From: Prauserella alba
Lineage (GTDB): Bacteria > Actinomycetota > Actinomycetes > Mycobacteriales > Pseudonocardiaceae
Direction: 5' to 3'
NCBI RefSeq assembly: GCF_024171735.1
Contig: NZ_JAMTCH010000006.1
Location: 310,001 to 374,000, forward strand
DNA length: 64,000 bases
The notes under the pieces are model-generated. The model was not told the DNA's origin, did no database searches, and was given only the letters and a program-made list of their open reading frames with translations. Positions 39,035-47,426 of the stretch are shown one piece after another. The translations under genes were made by a program, and so were the position numbers. Numbering within the stretch: position 1 is the first letter of the stretch; each line of letters opens with the position of its first letter.

Positions 39035-39961
39035 TCAACGCACGTGAATCCGGAGTATCGCCTTGCCCCGCCATTGCCCACTGCGCAGAGTCGCTAAGTC
39101 GCCCCGCAACTCTTCTCGGTGGTCGATAGTCGGGTGCAGCCGGCCCTGGTTCGCGAGCCCGAGCAGGAAGCTGATGTCACTGCCGAGCTCGGTGCCTTCC
39201 TCGGGCAAGAAGAACGTCCGGACGGTACGACCCGAGCGTCCCCAGTCGCCCAGGAGGTCATCGGCGGCAAGGACAGTGTCCTGTCCGCTGGCTCGACCTA
39301 CAGAGACCACCGTTCCGCCGGCCGCCGTCAGCCGGAAGGCCTGGGCCAGAGCGGGCCCTCCGACGTTGTCAACGACGCCGTGCACGAGCCCGAGCTCGGC
39401 AGTGACGCTATCTACCGCGACGGTCGCGCCGAGTTCACGCAACCGCGGAAACGCTACCGGGTTCCGAGCGGTCGCGATAATCTCCGAGGCCCCGGCGACG
39501 GCGGCGAGTTGTACGGCAAAGCCTCCCACCGCTCCCGTTGCTCCGGTGATCAGGAGCCGCCGGCCGAGGAGTGGGCCCACGGCGCGGAGGGCCCGCAATG
39601 CCGAGACTCCGGCCAGAGGCAGCGTCGCAGCAGCGTCCGTGTCCATCCCGTCTGGCACGACTGCGAGCTGACTGGTCGGTATGGCGGCGAATTCGGCCCA
39701 TGTGCCACTCATCGCCAGCCCGGTCACCCGAGTACCCACCGCTGGACCCGATCCGTCCGCCGCAGCCCTCGCGACCGTCCCGGCGGCGTCGTAGCCGAGC
39801 ACCGTTCCAGGCGGCGCGTGCCCGGCGCGGTGGAGATCGGTCGGATTCACCGATGCGAATGCGACTTCGACCAGCGCTTCTGAGTCGCCGGGACGTGGAG
39901 GTGGAACATCGGCTAGGCAGAATCCACCGACCGCCGAGGGGTCAGCCACGAGAGCATGCAT
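39035..39961 (-). CDS. Zinc-free MDR/quinone oxidoreductase-like protein
   Basis: A 308-residue medium-chain reductase of the NADPH:quinone oxidoreductase group. It has VNPTDLHRAG instead of the catalytic zinc cysteine, VLGYDAAGTV, and the nucleotide motif LITGATGAVGGFAVQLA. ATG 39961 lies 54 bp from a divergent TetR gene with a palindrome between them. A TetR-controlled MDR reductase usually deals with electrophiles or quinones. The substrate is unknown. Confidence 0.85.
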   Translation of the reverse strand: MHALVADPSAVGGFCLADVPPPRPGDSEALVEVAFASVNPTDLHRAGHAPPGTVLGYDAAGTVARAAADGSGPAVGTRVTGLAMSGTWAEFAAIPTSQLAVVPDGMDTDAAATLPLAGVSALRALRAVGPLLGRRLLITGATGAVGGFAVQLAAVAGASEIIATARNPVAFPRLRELGATVAVDSVTAELGLVHGVVDNVGGPALAQAFRLTAAGGTVVSVGRASGQDTVLAADDLLGDWGRSGRTVRTFFLPEEGTELGSDISFLLGLANQGRLHPTIDHREELRGDLATLRSGQWRGKAILRIHVR

Positions 39962-39967
39962 GCCGAT

Positions 39968-39982
39968 ATACTGGCACAGTAT
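39968..39982. promoter_or_regulatory. Palindrome ATACTG-GCA-CAGTAT, probable TetR operator
   Basis: Perfect six-base arms lie in the 53-bp gap between the divergent MDR and TetR genes, overlapping the space where both promoters must lie. Confidence 0.65.
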
Positions 39983-40014
39983 GCCACATGGCGCACTGTG
40001 TCATAATGCGAGAT

Positions 40015-40656
40015 ATGAGCCCCGCCAACCCCGCGTCGAATCTCCGAGAGACGAAGAAGCACCGCACACGAGGCCGCATCATCGACGCGGTGCTCAGACT
40101 GGGCACCGACGACGGCCTCGAAGCGACAACGATCGCCGCGATCGCCGCCGAAGCAGACATCGGACCGAGGACGTTCTTCCGCTTCTTCCCCACGAAGGAG
40201 GCCGCCGTCGTGGCCCCCGAAGAGGAGCTCTTTCGGAATCTCTTGGACGCACTCGGCGATGTTGGCCCGACTGAGCTACTCGGGACCGCCTTCTCGCGTG
40301 CTTTCGACATCGCTCTGGGGCGGCTCGACACCTCGTGGCGGCACCGATTCAGGGGTGCGGCTCAGCTTCTCGAGAGCAGCCCTTCCGCGAACGCGGCGGC
40401 GATGGTGTTATGCGCGCGGACACGCGAGCAACTACACGCGATCCTCCGAGATTCCCTCCAGGAGGCACCACAGCACGTCATCGAGTTGGCGTTGGAGGGT
40501 GTGCTGAGCGCCTGGCGACTGGCTCGCCGCGACTGGATAGCCGAGGGAAGCACGGATCCGGCAAGACTCCACGCCCTGATCAGGCGGAACATGCAAACCC
40601 TTGAAGAGCGACCTCTCGCAGAGCTCACGTTCAGTGGCGGCGCGACCGGATCCTGA
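40015..40656 (+). CDS. TetR-family transcriptional regulator
   Basis: The 213 residues carry the helix-turn-helix TTIAAIAAEADIGPRTFFRF followed by FPTKEAAVV, then a C-terminal domain of the TetR_C_7/17 kind. No ribosome site precedes ATG 40015 or the in-frame ATG 40006, so a leaderless message is possible. It is divergent from the MDR reductase it presumably represses. Confidence 0.85.
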   Translation: MSPANPASNLRETKKHRTRGRIIDAVLRLGTDDGLEATTIAAIAAEADIGPRTFFRFFPTKEAAVVAPEEELFRNLLDALGDVGPTELLGTAFSRAFDIALGRLDTSWRHRFRGAAQLLESSPSANAAAMVLCARTREQLHAILRDSLQEAPQHVIELALEGVLSAWRLARRDWIAEGSTDPARLHALIRRNMQTLEERPLAELTFSGGATGS

Positions 40657-41115
40657 CCCCACCGGACGGGGGCGGATACCAGCGTTCCCATTCCCGGCGC
40701 CGACACCTATGTCAGTCGCCGAGAGGGCCTCGAGCAAGGTGTCGACGTTGTGCTGACTGGTCTCGACGTCGCCGGCGACGATTACCGACGGAGAGAGCGT
40801 TGGCCAAGCGAACCGCCGAATCGCTCGCGCCGATGAGGTCACGAACCGTGGCGAACTCTACCCAGTCGGCCCCTGCAGCAGCGCACACGCCGCCAGCCGC
40901 GGCCCGGTCTCCAGAAGGGAACACCGCAACGTGATCGAACGCCGCTACTGCCATCCCGAACAGTGGCGAGGCCTGGCCAGCGCGGCAGCAGCGGCGTTCG
41001 CCGACACCGTTACCGGCATGTACGAGGACATCCGGTCACGATGAACACCGAGCCGACGAAGGACGATTCTTCGGCCTGCCGGCCGACGACCGTGCCGTAG
41101 CCACAGAGCTTGCGC
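40657..41115. other. Gene-free remnant region
   Basis: 459 bp without a supportable intact gene. Short open frames on both strands lack ribosome sites and recognisable folds. The only interpretable piece is a transposase-like fragment at 40922-41044. The region looks like decayed DNA between the TetR gene and the E2 gene. Confidence 0.5.
40922..41044 (+). pseudogene. Possible IS5-type transposase C-terminal fragment
   Basis: The frame HRNVIERRYCHPEQWRGLA resembles the RNVVER..(N)RLKQWRGLA segment that surrounds the last catalytic Glu of IS5/IS1647-type transposases. The following residues to the stop at 41042-41044 no longer match. No start, remaining domains or terminal repeats are seen. 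The identification rests on one short motif. Confidence 0.35.
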
Positions 41116-42444
41116 TCACAGCTCGGCCATTGCGGATACCGGTGATTCGATCGCGTCCGCGACGAAGCGGAGGAATCCGCCCGCGGTGCCGCCGTCGCAG
41201 ACTCGGTGGTCGAAGACGAGTGACAGTTGCACGATGCTGCGCGGTACCACCGCGTCGTCGACGACCCACGGGCGGCGGATGATCCGCCCCATCCCGAGGA
41301 TGGCGACCTCGGGATGGTTGATGATCGCCGCGCTGCCGTCCACGCCGAGCACGCCGTAATTGTTCAGTGTGAAGGAGCTGGTGGTGAGCTCGTCGGGCTG
41401 CACCGTGCCGTCGCGGGCCGCTGTCGTGAGCCGCCGGATCTCGGTGTCGAGTCCCCGCATGCCGAGGCGGTGCGCGTCACGGACGGCCGGGACCAGCAGT
41501 CCGCGGTCGGTCTGGGCGGCCAACCCCAGATTGATCCCGTCGAAGTGGGTGATCTCCTGCCGCGCGGTGTCCACTCGCGAGTTCAGTTCCGGGAATCGGG
41601 TCAGGCCTGCGACGACGAAGCGCGCCACCATGGCGAGGATGCCCGGCGCCGGGTCCGGATGGCCGAGTGTCCGGCGCAGTTCGAGCAGCTCCGTGACGTC
41701 CACGTCGACCCACGTGGTCGCTTCCGGGATCTCGCTGCGGCTCCGGCTCAACGTGGCTGCGACGGCCCTACGCAGCCCGGTCAGTGGCACCCGAGTGCGG
41801 ATGGGAAGTCCCGTCCGGCCATCGGTGCCGGTGCCCACGTGTTCGGCGTGCGACGCGGCCTGCGAGAGCGGCCGTCCAACCATCTCCACGTCGCCACGGG
41901 TGATCAGCCCGCCAGGACCACTGCCGGTCACCGTGGTCAGATCGACGCCGCGCTCGCGAGCGAGCTTGCGCACGATGGGCGATTGCACGGGTCGCCGCGG
42001 CGGGACCGCTGTGGCCGTCGACAACGGCGTGCTCGCGTCGGCGAGAGCCGTCGGTTGCGGCGCAGGCTCACGTTTCTTCGCGGTGCGGCGACGCCGTGCA
42101 GCGCCGTCGCCGGTGCCGTAGCCGATGAGCACATTGCCCGATCCGGCACGCTCCTCCGCCACGTACCGGTCAGCTGCCGCCGAGTCGACGTCGCCGGTGG
42201 CCGGCGGCACGTCGACCGTGATCAGCGGCCGGCCGACCTGCACGGTCGAGCCCTCGTCGCCGTGCAGCCGCGTGATCCGGCCTTCGAACGGTGAGGGAAC
42301 CTCCACCGAGGCCTTCGCCGTCTCGACCTCCGCCACCGGAGCATCGACAGCGACGACGTCGCCCACCTTCACGAGCCACTGCAGCAGCGTCGCCTCGGTC
42401 AATCCCTCACCGAGGTCAGGCAAGGTGAAGACTTCTTCGCTCAC
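41116..42444 (-). CDS. bkdC: Branched-chain 2-oxoacid dehydrogenase E2 (dihydrolipoamide acyltransferase)
   Basis: 442 residues: an N-terminal lipoyl domain (LPDLGEGLTEATLLQWLVKV; lipoyl lysine in EVETAKASVEV), a flexible Ala/Pro/Arg linker, a peripheral-subunit-binding domain (VQSPIVRKLARERGVDL, TVTGSGPGGLITRGDV) and a catalytic domain ending SLVFDHRVCDGG with the active histidine. It transfers the acyl group from E1 to CoA. The GTG start overlaps the E1beta stop. No E3 gene is nearby, so a shared lipoamide dehydrogenase must serve. Confidence 0.92.
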   Translation of the reverse strand: MSEEVFTLPDLGEGLTEATLLQWLVKVGDVVAVDAPVAEVETAKASVEVPSPFEGRITRLHGDEGSTVQVGRPLITVDVPPATGDVDSAAADRYVAEERAGSGNVLIGYGTGDGAARRRRTAKKREPAPQPTALADASTPLSTATAVPPRRPVQSPIVRKLARERGVDLTTVTGSGPGGLITRGDVEMVGRPLSQAASHAEHVGTGTDGRTGLPIRTRVPLTGLRRAVAATLSRSRSEIPEATTWVDVDVTELLELRRTLGHPDPAPGILAMVARFVVAGLTRFPELNSRVDTARQEITHFDGINLGLAAQTDRGLLVPAVRDAHRLGMRGLDTEIRRLTTAARDGTVQPDELTTSSFTLNNYGVLGVDGSAAIINHPEVAILGMGRIIRRPWVVDDAVVPRSIVQLSLVFDHRVCDGGTAGGFLRFVADAIESPVSAMAEL

Positions 42445-43427
42445 AGCGCGTCCTCCCACTGAAGCTCGTCGACCGCATCGAGAATCCGCGCGGTGTCCGG
42501 CAGGTGAAAATGCTCGAGCTTCGGCGCAGGGTACGGAATGTCGAAGCCGGTGACCCGCCGGACCGGCGCTTCCAGGTAGTGGAAGCAGTGCTCCGTCACC
42601 CGTGCCGCGATCTCCGAGGCGACCGACGCGAAGCCGGGCGCCTCGGCTACGACCACGGCTCGTCCCGTGTGCTTGACCTGCTCGCACACGGTGTCGTCGT
42701 CGAACGGCACGATTGACCGCAGATCGACGACGCCGAGGTCACGTCCCTCGGTGGCCGCTTCTTCCGCTGCGGCGAGCGCGATGGGAACCGACGGACCGTA
42801 CGCGATCAGGGTGGCGTCCCGGCCGTTGCGCACCACGGCCGCGCGGCCGATCGTCGAATCGGCCGCGGCGAGATCGACCGCCTCGTTGCTGAAGTAGTGA
42901 CGCTTCGGCTCCAGATACACGACCGGGTCGGGCGACTCGATCGCGGCACGCAGCAGCGCGTACGCATCGGTGTTGTTGGCTGGGGCGAGGACCGTCAGAC
43001 CCGCGGTATGGGCGTAGTAGGCCTCCGACGAGTCGCAATGGTGCTCGACGCCCCCGATCCCGCCCGCATACGGAATCCGGATGACCATCGGCAGCCTGAG
43101 CCTGCCCCGCGTCCGGTTGCCGAACTTCGCGACGTGACTGACGACCTGCTCGAACGCCGGATAGGCGAAGGCATCGAATTGCATCTCGACGACCGGACGC
43201 ATGCCGTTCATGGCCATCCCGGCGGCCATCCCCACGATGCCCGACTCGGCGAGCGGAGTGTCGAAACAGCGGTCCTCACCGAAGTCGTGGGTCAGCCCCT
43301 CCGTCACGCGGAAGACACCGCCCAGCGGACCGACATCCTCACCGAACACCACGACCGACTCGTCCGCGGTCATGGCATCTCGCAACGCACTGTTGATCGC
43401 CTGCGCCATGGTCATCTTTGCGGTCAT
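42441..43427 (-). CDS. bkdB: Branched-chain 2-oxoacid dehydrogenase E1 beta subunit
   Basis: A 328-residue transketolase-like subunit. VVVFGEDVGPLGGVFRVTEG and DTPLAESGIVGMAAGMAMNG form the TPP-binding side, and FDAFAYPAFEQVVSHVAKF is characteristic of the acetoin/branched-chain class. The start overlaps the E1alpha stop (ATGA). With E1alpha and E2 it oxidatively decarboxylates Val/Leu/Ile-derived oxoacids. Pyruvate is an alternative substrate. Confidence 0.92.
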   Translation of the reverse strand: MTAKMTMAQAINSALRDAMTADESVVVFGEDVGPLGGVFRVTEGLTHDFGEDRCFDTPLAESGIVGMAAGMAMNGMRPVVEMQFDAFAYPAFEQVVSHVAKFGNRTRGRLRLPMVIRIPYAGGIGGVEHHCDSSEAYYAHTAGLTVLAPANNTDAYALLRAAIESPDPVVYLEPKRHYFSNEAVDLAAADSTIGRAAVVRNGRDATLIAYGPSVPIALAAAEEAATEGRDLGVVDLRSIVPFDDDTVCEQVKHTGRAVVVAEAPGFASVASEIAARVTEHCFHYLEAPVRRVTGFDIPYPAPKLEHFHLPDTARILDAVDELQWEDAL

Positions 43428-44503
43428 CGCGCCTCCTCGACGTCGAACTCGGCCTGCAGCGCGGCCCGCTGCTGCACGAGCTGCTGGGTCGGGGTGGCGT
43501 AGACGTGCGCGAACAGCTCACCCGGATCCGGGGCGACGTCGACACCGAGTCCCTCCCGTACCCGGGCGGCCATGCGGTCGGCGTCGGTGGTGAACTCCGC
43601 CTCGATGTCGTCGTCGAGCACACCCACGCCGCGCAAGTAGGCAGATACTCGGGTGAGCGGGTCGCGCCCTGCCCACTCGTCCACCTCGTCGGCCGTGCGG
43701 TAGCGCGTCGCGTCGTCGGCGTTGGTATGTGCCTCCACGCGGTAGGTGTCGGCTTCCACGAGGGTCGGACCCGCTCCCCTGCGCCCCCGTTCGACTGCGT
43801 CACCGAGCACTGTGGACAGTGCGGCGAGGTCGTTGCCGTCGACCCGAACACCCGGCATGCCGTAACCGACAGCCTTCGAAGCCAAGGATGGTGCCACCGA
43901 TTGGCGTGCGAGCGGAACGGAGATCGCATATTTGTTGTTCTGCACGAAGAACACCACCGGCGCGGCGAACACGGCCGCGAAGTTGCAGGCCTCGTGAAAG
44001 TCGCCCTCGCTCGTCGCCCCGTCGCCGCAGAGCGCCATGACAACGGTGTCCTCACCCTTGAGCCGCGCCGCATGTGCCACCCCCACAGCGTGCAGCAACT
44101 GGGTCGCCAAGGGGGTGGCCTGCGGAGCAACCCGATGCCGCGCCGCGTCGTAGCCGCAGTGCCAGTCGCCCTTCAGCATGCTCAGGACCTCGACCGGGTC
44201 GACACCCCGCGTGGCGATCGCGACCGCGTCCCGATAGGTCGGGAACAACCAGTCGCCTTCGGACAGTGCCGCGGCACAAGCGACCTGGCATGCCTCCTGG
44301 CCCCGCGACGACGGATAGACGGCCAATCTGCCCTGCCGGACGAGCGCACCGGCCAGCTCGTTGAGCCGGCGGCCGTGTACGAGCTGCCGGTACCCCGCCA
44401 ACAGTCCATCCGCATCCGGCCGGTCAGCTCCGTCGGCGAGATCGCCCGCTTCGTCCAGAACCCGCATCGTGGCCGACGCCGCGTCACGCTGGTCGCTACT
44501 CAT
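43424..44503 (-). CDS. bkdA: Branched-chain 2-oxoacid dehydrogenase E1 alpha subunit
   Basis: A 359-residue TPP-dependent decarboxylase subunit. The TPP motif runs from ALCGDGATSEGDFHEACNF to FVQNNKYAIS, and the phosphorylation-loop region YRVEAHTNADDATRYR is typical of BCKDH E1alpha. ATG 44503 opens a three-gene operon. Divergent from an Lrp/AsnC gene, as for bkdR-bkd in many bacteria. Confidence 0.92.
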   Translation of the reverse strand: MSSDQRDAASATMRVLDEAGDLADGADRPDADGLLAGYRQLVHGRRLNELAGALVRQGRLAVYPSSRGQEACQVACAAALSEGDWLFPTYRDAVAIATRGVDPVEVLSMLKGDWHCGYDAARHRVAPQATPLATQLLHAVGVAHAARLKGEDTVVMALCGDGATSEGDFHEACNFAAVFAAPVVFFVQNNKYAISVPLARQSVAPSLASKAVGYGMPGVRVDGNDLAALSTVLGDAVERGRRGAGPTLVEADTYRVEAHTNADDATRYRTADEVDEWAGRDPLTRVSAYLRGVGVLDDDIEAEFTTDADRMAARVREGLGVDVAPDPGELFAHVYATPTQQLVQQRAALQAEFDVEEAR

Positions 44504-44654
44504 TCCGCTCCTCCGCCGCGAGACAAACGTATCGAGAGCGTGGCAGGATCGCTGTCCAGCTGACTACGTCACGGTTCAAACTTGAGATGATCGACTGCGT
44601 AGCTTGTTCAAAAGAAGCCAATTGGACAGCAATGCACTGGCATCAGCCCGGGAA

Positions 44655-45116
44655 GTGAGACCATTGGACACCGCAATCGATGACACAGACCGCCGCATCG
44701 TCGCCGAACTACAAGCCGACGGCCGCCTGTCCGGCCGAGCACTCGCCGAACGCGTCTCCATTTCCCGCGCCAACGCCTACACACGCCTCGAACGGCTCGT
44801 TCAGGACGGCGTCATCACCGGATTCACGGCCACCGTGGACCCGGCGAAACTCGGACTGACAACCTCGGCCTACGTCACCCTGACCGTCCGGCAGAACAGC
44901 TGGCGCGATCTGAAGGACCGGCTACGCACCATCCCCGAGGTCCGCCACATGGCGTTGACCGGCGGCGAGTTCGACGTGATCCTCCTGATCAGAGCAGCCG
45001 ACAACGACGCACTCCGCCGCGTCGTACTCGAGCAACTGCAAGCGATCCCCGGCGTGCTCGGCACCCGCACCTTCCTCGTCTTCGAGGACGACACCAACCA
45101 CCGGCCGGGCGGCTGA
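44655..45116 (+). CDS. Lrp/AsnC-family regulator, probable BkdR
   Basis: About 153 residues: N-terminal helix-turn-helix (IDDTDRRIVAELQADGRLSG, SISRANAYTRLERL) and a C-terminal RAM domain (YVTLTVRQNSWRDL, LTGGEFDVILLIRAADND). The start is uncertain: GTG 44655 is taken, TTG 44664 and TTG 44604 are possible, and none has a strong ribosome site. It lies divergently next to the E1alpha gene and probably senses branched-chain amino acids to activate it. CCAATTGG at 44618-44625 is a candidate site. Confidence 0.86.
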   Translation: MRPLDTAIDDTDRRIVAELQADGRLSGRALAERVSISRANAYTRLERLVQDGVITGFTATVDPAKLGLTTSAYVTLTVRQNSWRDLKDRLRTIPEVRHMALTGGEFDVILLIRAADNDALRRVVLEQLQAIPGVLGTRTFLVFEDDTNHRPGG

Positions 45117-45146
45117 GTTCGCGTCAACCCGGGAACGGCGTCGACC

Positions 45147-45716
45147 TCACCGCTCGGGTTCTCCGTCGTCCCCGCCCGCGGTGCGGTCCCGAGCATCCTC
45201 ATGGCCAGGGTCGTCGTGCTCCCGGAGCGCCCTGTACTCGCCGAGGAGTGTTTCGAGGCGCTGCACCATGAAGGTGTAGAACTCCTGCATGTCGCGCAGC
45301 CGTGCGCGCTGGCGCTCGGGTAACGCCGCGTCCCGCGCCTGCGCGTTCTCCGCCAGCGCCAGCAGGTCGGTCGTCCCCTCGATCTGGTGCTGCAAACAGC
45401 CGATCCAGGCATCGTCGCGCCACTCGTACACGTAGTGACGAGACCCCGGTTCCTTGAAACGCCGGACGGTCCCGCTCAACACCAGCAGGCGCGTCGTCTC
45501 GGACATCGAACCCTTGCTCGCGTGGAGAGCGTCTTGGAGCTGCGTCATCGTCATGGGGCTCTCGCTGAGCATCAGCACCCCCGCGGCGCGCCCGGCCATC
45601 GGCGGCCAGCCCATTGCGCGCCCGATGTACAGGCCGAAGTCGTCGATCAGGGAGTCGGCATCGTCGGGAGGATCGTCGCCGACACGGCTGGACACCACCG
45701 AACTCCAATCGGTCAA
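45147..45716 (-). CDS. GbsR/MarR-family transcriptional regulator
   Basis: A 189-residue winged-helix protein of the GbsR group: FGLYIGRAMGWPPMAGRAAG, VLMLSESPMTMTQLQDALHA, SKGSMSETTRLLVLSGTVRR, then a long C-terminal helix. GbsR of Bacillus represses choline-to-betaine genes when choline is absent. Here it faces a choline-dehydrogenase-like GMC enzyme and an aldehyde dehydrogenase. A TTG start at 45716 gives the longest form. GTG 45695 with GGAG 7 nt before it may be the real start. Confidence 0.83.
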   Translation of the reverse strand: MTDWSSVVSSRVGDDPPDDADSLIDDFGLYIGRAMGWPPMAGRAAGVLMLSESPMTMTQLQDALHASKGSMSETTRLLVLSGTVRRFKEPGSRHYVYEWRDDAWIGCLQHQIEGTTDLLALAENAQARDAALPERQRARLRDMQEFYTFMVQRLETLLGEYRALREHDDPGHEDARDRTAGGDDGEPER

Positions 45717-45726
45717 TCAGAAATGA

Positions 45727-45748
45727 AAATTCACTATTGACTGAACTT
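45727..45748. promoter_or_regulatory. Imperfect inverted repeat AAATTCA-N8-TGAACTT
   Basis: Arms at 45727-45733 and 45742-45748 match at six of seven positions in the AT-rich gap between the GbsR-type gene and the divergent GMC gene. This is the likely operator for the adjacent regulator. Confidence 0.45.
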
Positions 45749-45829
45749 AATCTGGGGAGAAGTATACGGCCCAGCAACGGTCCGGAGATCCCCGGCCCGT
45801 ACTCCTGATCCGAGCACAGGAGGTTCACC

Positions 45830-47395
45830 GTGACAGACCCGGGCTGGGACATCATCGTCGTAGGAGCGGGCTCCGCGGGCGCGGCCCTCGCCGCTCGCTC
45901 CGCCGAGCGCGGCAAGCGCGTGCTGCTCCTGGAAGCCGGTCCCGACTACCGGACGGCGCAGATGCCTGAGGCATGGCGGTCGCCGAACCCCGCCCGCGCG
46001 CTGATGGATCCCGCCGCCGTGGCCGGCCTGGTCTGGGAGGGCGTGAACTCGGCTCGGACGGACAAGCAGCCCCAGGCACCGTACTGGCGCGGCCGGGGTG
46101 CGGGCGGCAGTTCGTCGATCAACGGGCAGATCGCCATCCGCCCGCCGATGGAGGACTTCGAGGACTGGGCCGCCGCCGGATGCACCGGCTGGTCACCCGA
46201 GGACGTCCTGCCCTACTTCGCGAAGCTCGAGGACGACGAGGAGTTCGGGGACGAGCCCTACCACGGGCGCGGCGGACCGACGCCGATATTCCGAACGCCG
46301 CAGGACAAGTGGGGCGGGGTGGACGGCGCACTGTCAGCGGCCGCCCAGGCCGCCGGGCACCCCTGGGCGCCGGACGTGAACGCGCCCCGTGCGGCCGGGG
46401 TCTCGCCGTACCCGATCAACTCGCGCGGCGGCCGCCGGGTCACGGTCAACGACGGCTACCTCGAACCGGTTCGGTCACTGGCCGGGCTCACCGTCCGCGG
46501 CGACACGCTGGTCGACCGGGTCGTCGTCGAGGGTGGCCGGGCTGTCGGCGTCCGCGTGATCACCGGCGGCACGACGACGACCGAGTACGCCGACGAGATC
46601 GTGCTCAGCGCCGGTGTGGTCCACTCCCCGGCGATTCTGCTGCGCTCGGGCATCGGCCCGGCGGCGGATCTGCACCACCTCGACCTCCCGGTTCTGGCGG
46701 ACCTCCCGGTCGGCCGCGGTATGCAGGACCATCCGATGATGGTCGTCGGGTTGCCGCTGACCGCGGAGGCCGCGATCAAGACCGACGACGACCGCCACAC
46801 CAACGTCTGTGTCCGCTACAGCAGCGGCGCGCCCGGCGCGGCCCCTCACGACATGATGTTGGTGTCACTGAACATGAACGTGCTGTCCATGGCCAGCGCC
46901 GACACGCGGTCCCCGATGGGCGGCTTCGGGGTGTGGCTGAACCACAACCACTCGCGCGGAGTGCTGACGCTGACCTCCACCGACCCGCAGGCTCAGCCCG
47001 AAGTCCGGGAGCGGATGCTGTCGGACGGCCGGGACCTCGCGCGACTGCGCGACGGTGTCCGCGCCCTGGTGGAGCTGGCTCGCGGCCCTGAGGCCGCGAC
47101 CGTCGTCGGCGGGTCGGTCGAGGACAGCAACAGCGATCTGTTCGCGGTGCTGGACAACGATGCCGAGCTCGACGACCACCTGTTGGCGACCGCGGTGGAC
47201 GCCCAGCACGGCACCAGCACGTGCCGGATGGGGGCGACCGACGACGACTCCGCGGTGGTCGACCCGTCCTGCCGCGTGCGCGGCGTCGACGGGCTTCGCG
47301 TGGTCGACGCATCGATTTTCCCGTCCGTGCCGCGGGCCAACACCAACGTGGCATCGATCATGCTCGGCGAACTGATGGCCGACCGGCTCGGCTGA
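45830..47395 (+). CDS. GMC-family FAD oxidoreductase (choline dehydrogenase-like)
   Basis: A 521-residue GMC flavoprotein. IIVVGAGSAGAALAARSAER is the FAD site, YWRGRGAGGSSSINGQIAIR is GMC signature 1, and VLSAGVVHSPAILLRSGIGP is signature 2. The C-terminal HGTSTCRMG and RVVDASIFPSVPRANTN carry the active-site residues. It oxidises an alcohol to an aldehyde. GTG 45830 follows AGGAGG. The next gene, an aldehyde dehydrogenase, would complete oxidation to the acid, as in choline-to-betaine conversion. The M20 hydrolase in the same operon makes the true substrate uncertain. Confidence 0.88.
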   Translation: MTDPGWDIIVVGAGSAGAALAARSAERGKRVLLLEAGPDYRTAQMPEAWRSPNPARALMDPAAVAGLVWEGVNSARTDKQPQAPYWRGRGAGGSSSINGQIAIRPPMEDFEDWAAAGCTGWSPEDVLPYFAKLEDDEEFGDEPYHGRGGPTPIFRTPQDKWGGVDGALSAAAQAAGHPWAPDVNAPRAAGVSPYPINSRGGRRVTVNDGYLEPVRSLAGLTVRGDTLVDRVVVEGGRAVGVRVITGGTTTTEYADEIVLSAGVVHSPAILLRSGIGPAADLHHLDLPVLADLPVGRGMQDHPMMVVGLPLTAEAAIKTDDDRHTNVCVRYSSGAPGAAPHDMMLVSLNMNVLSMASADTRSPMGGFGVWLNHNHSRGVLTLTSTDPQAQPEVRERMLSDGRDLARLRDGVRALVELARGPEAATVVGGSVEDSNSDLFAVLDNDAELDDHLLATAVDAQHGTSTCRMGATDDDSAVVDPSCRVRGVDGLRVVDASIFPSVPRANTNVASIMLGELMADRLG

Positions 47396-47426
47396 CCACC
47401 CGCCGACCCGGCGAAGGAGTATCCCG

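Noticed and set aside
45830-47395. PQQ-dependent dehydrogenase as the client of the pqq operon
   Set aside because: The alcohol dehydrogenase here is a GMC flavoprotein with an FAD site and lacks beta-propeller W-motifs. No quinoprotein was found in the window.
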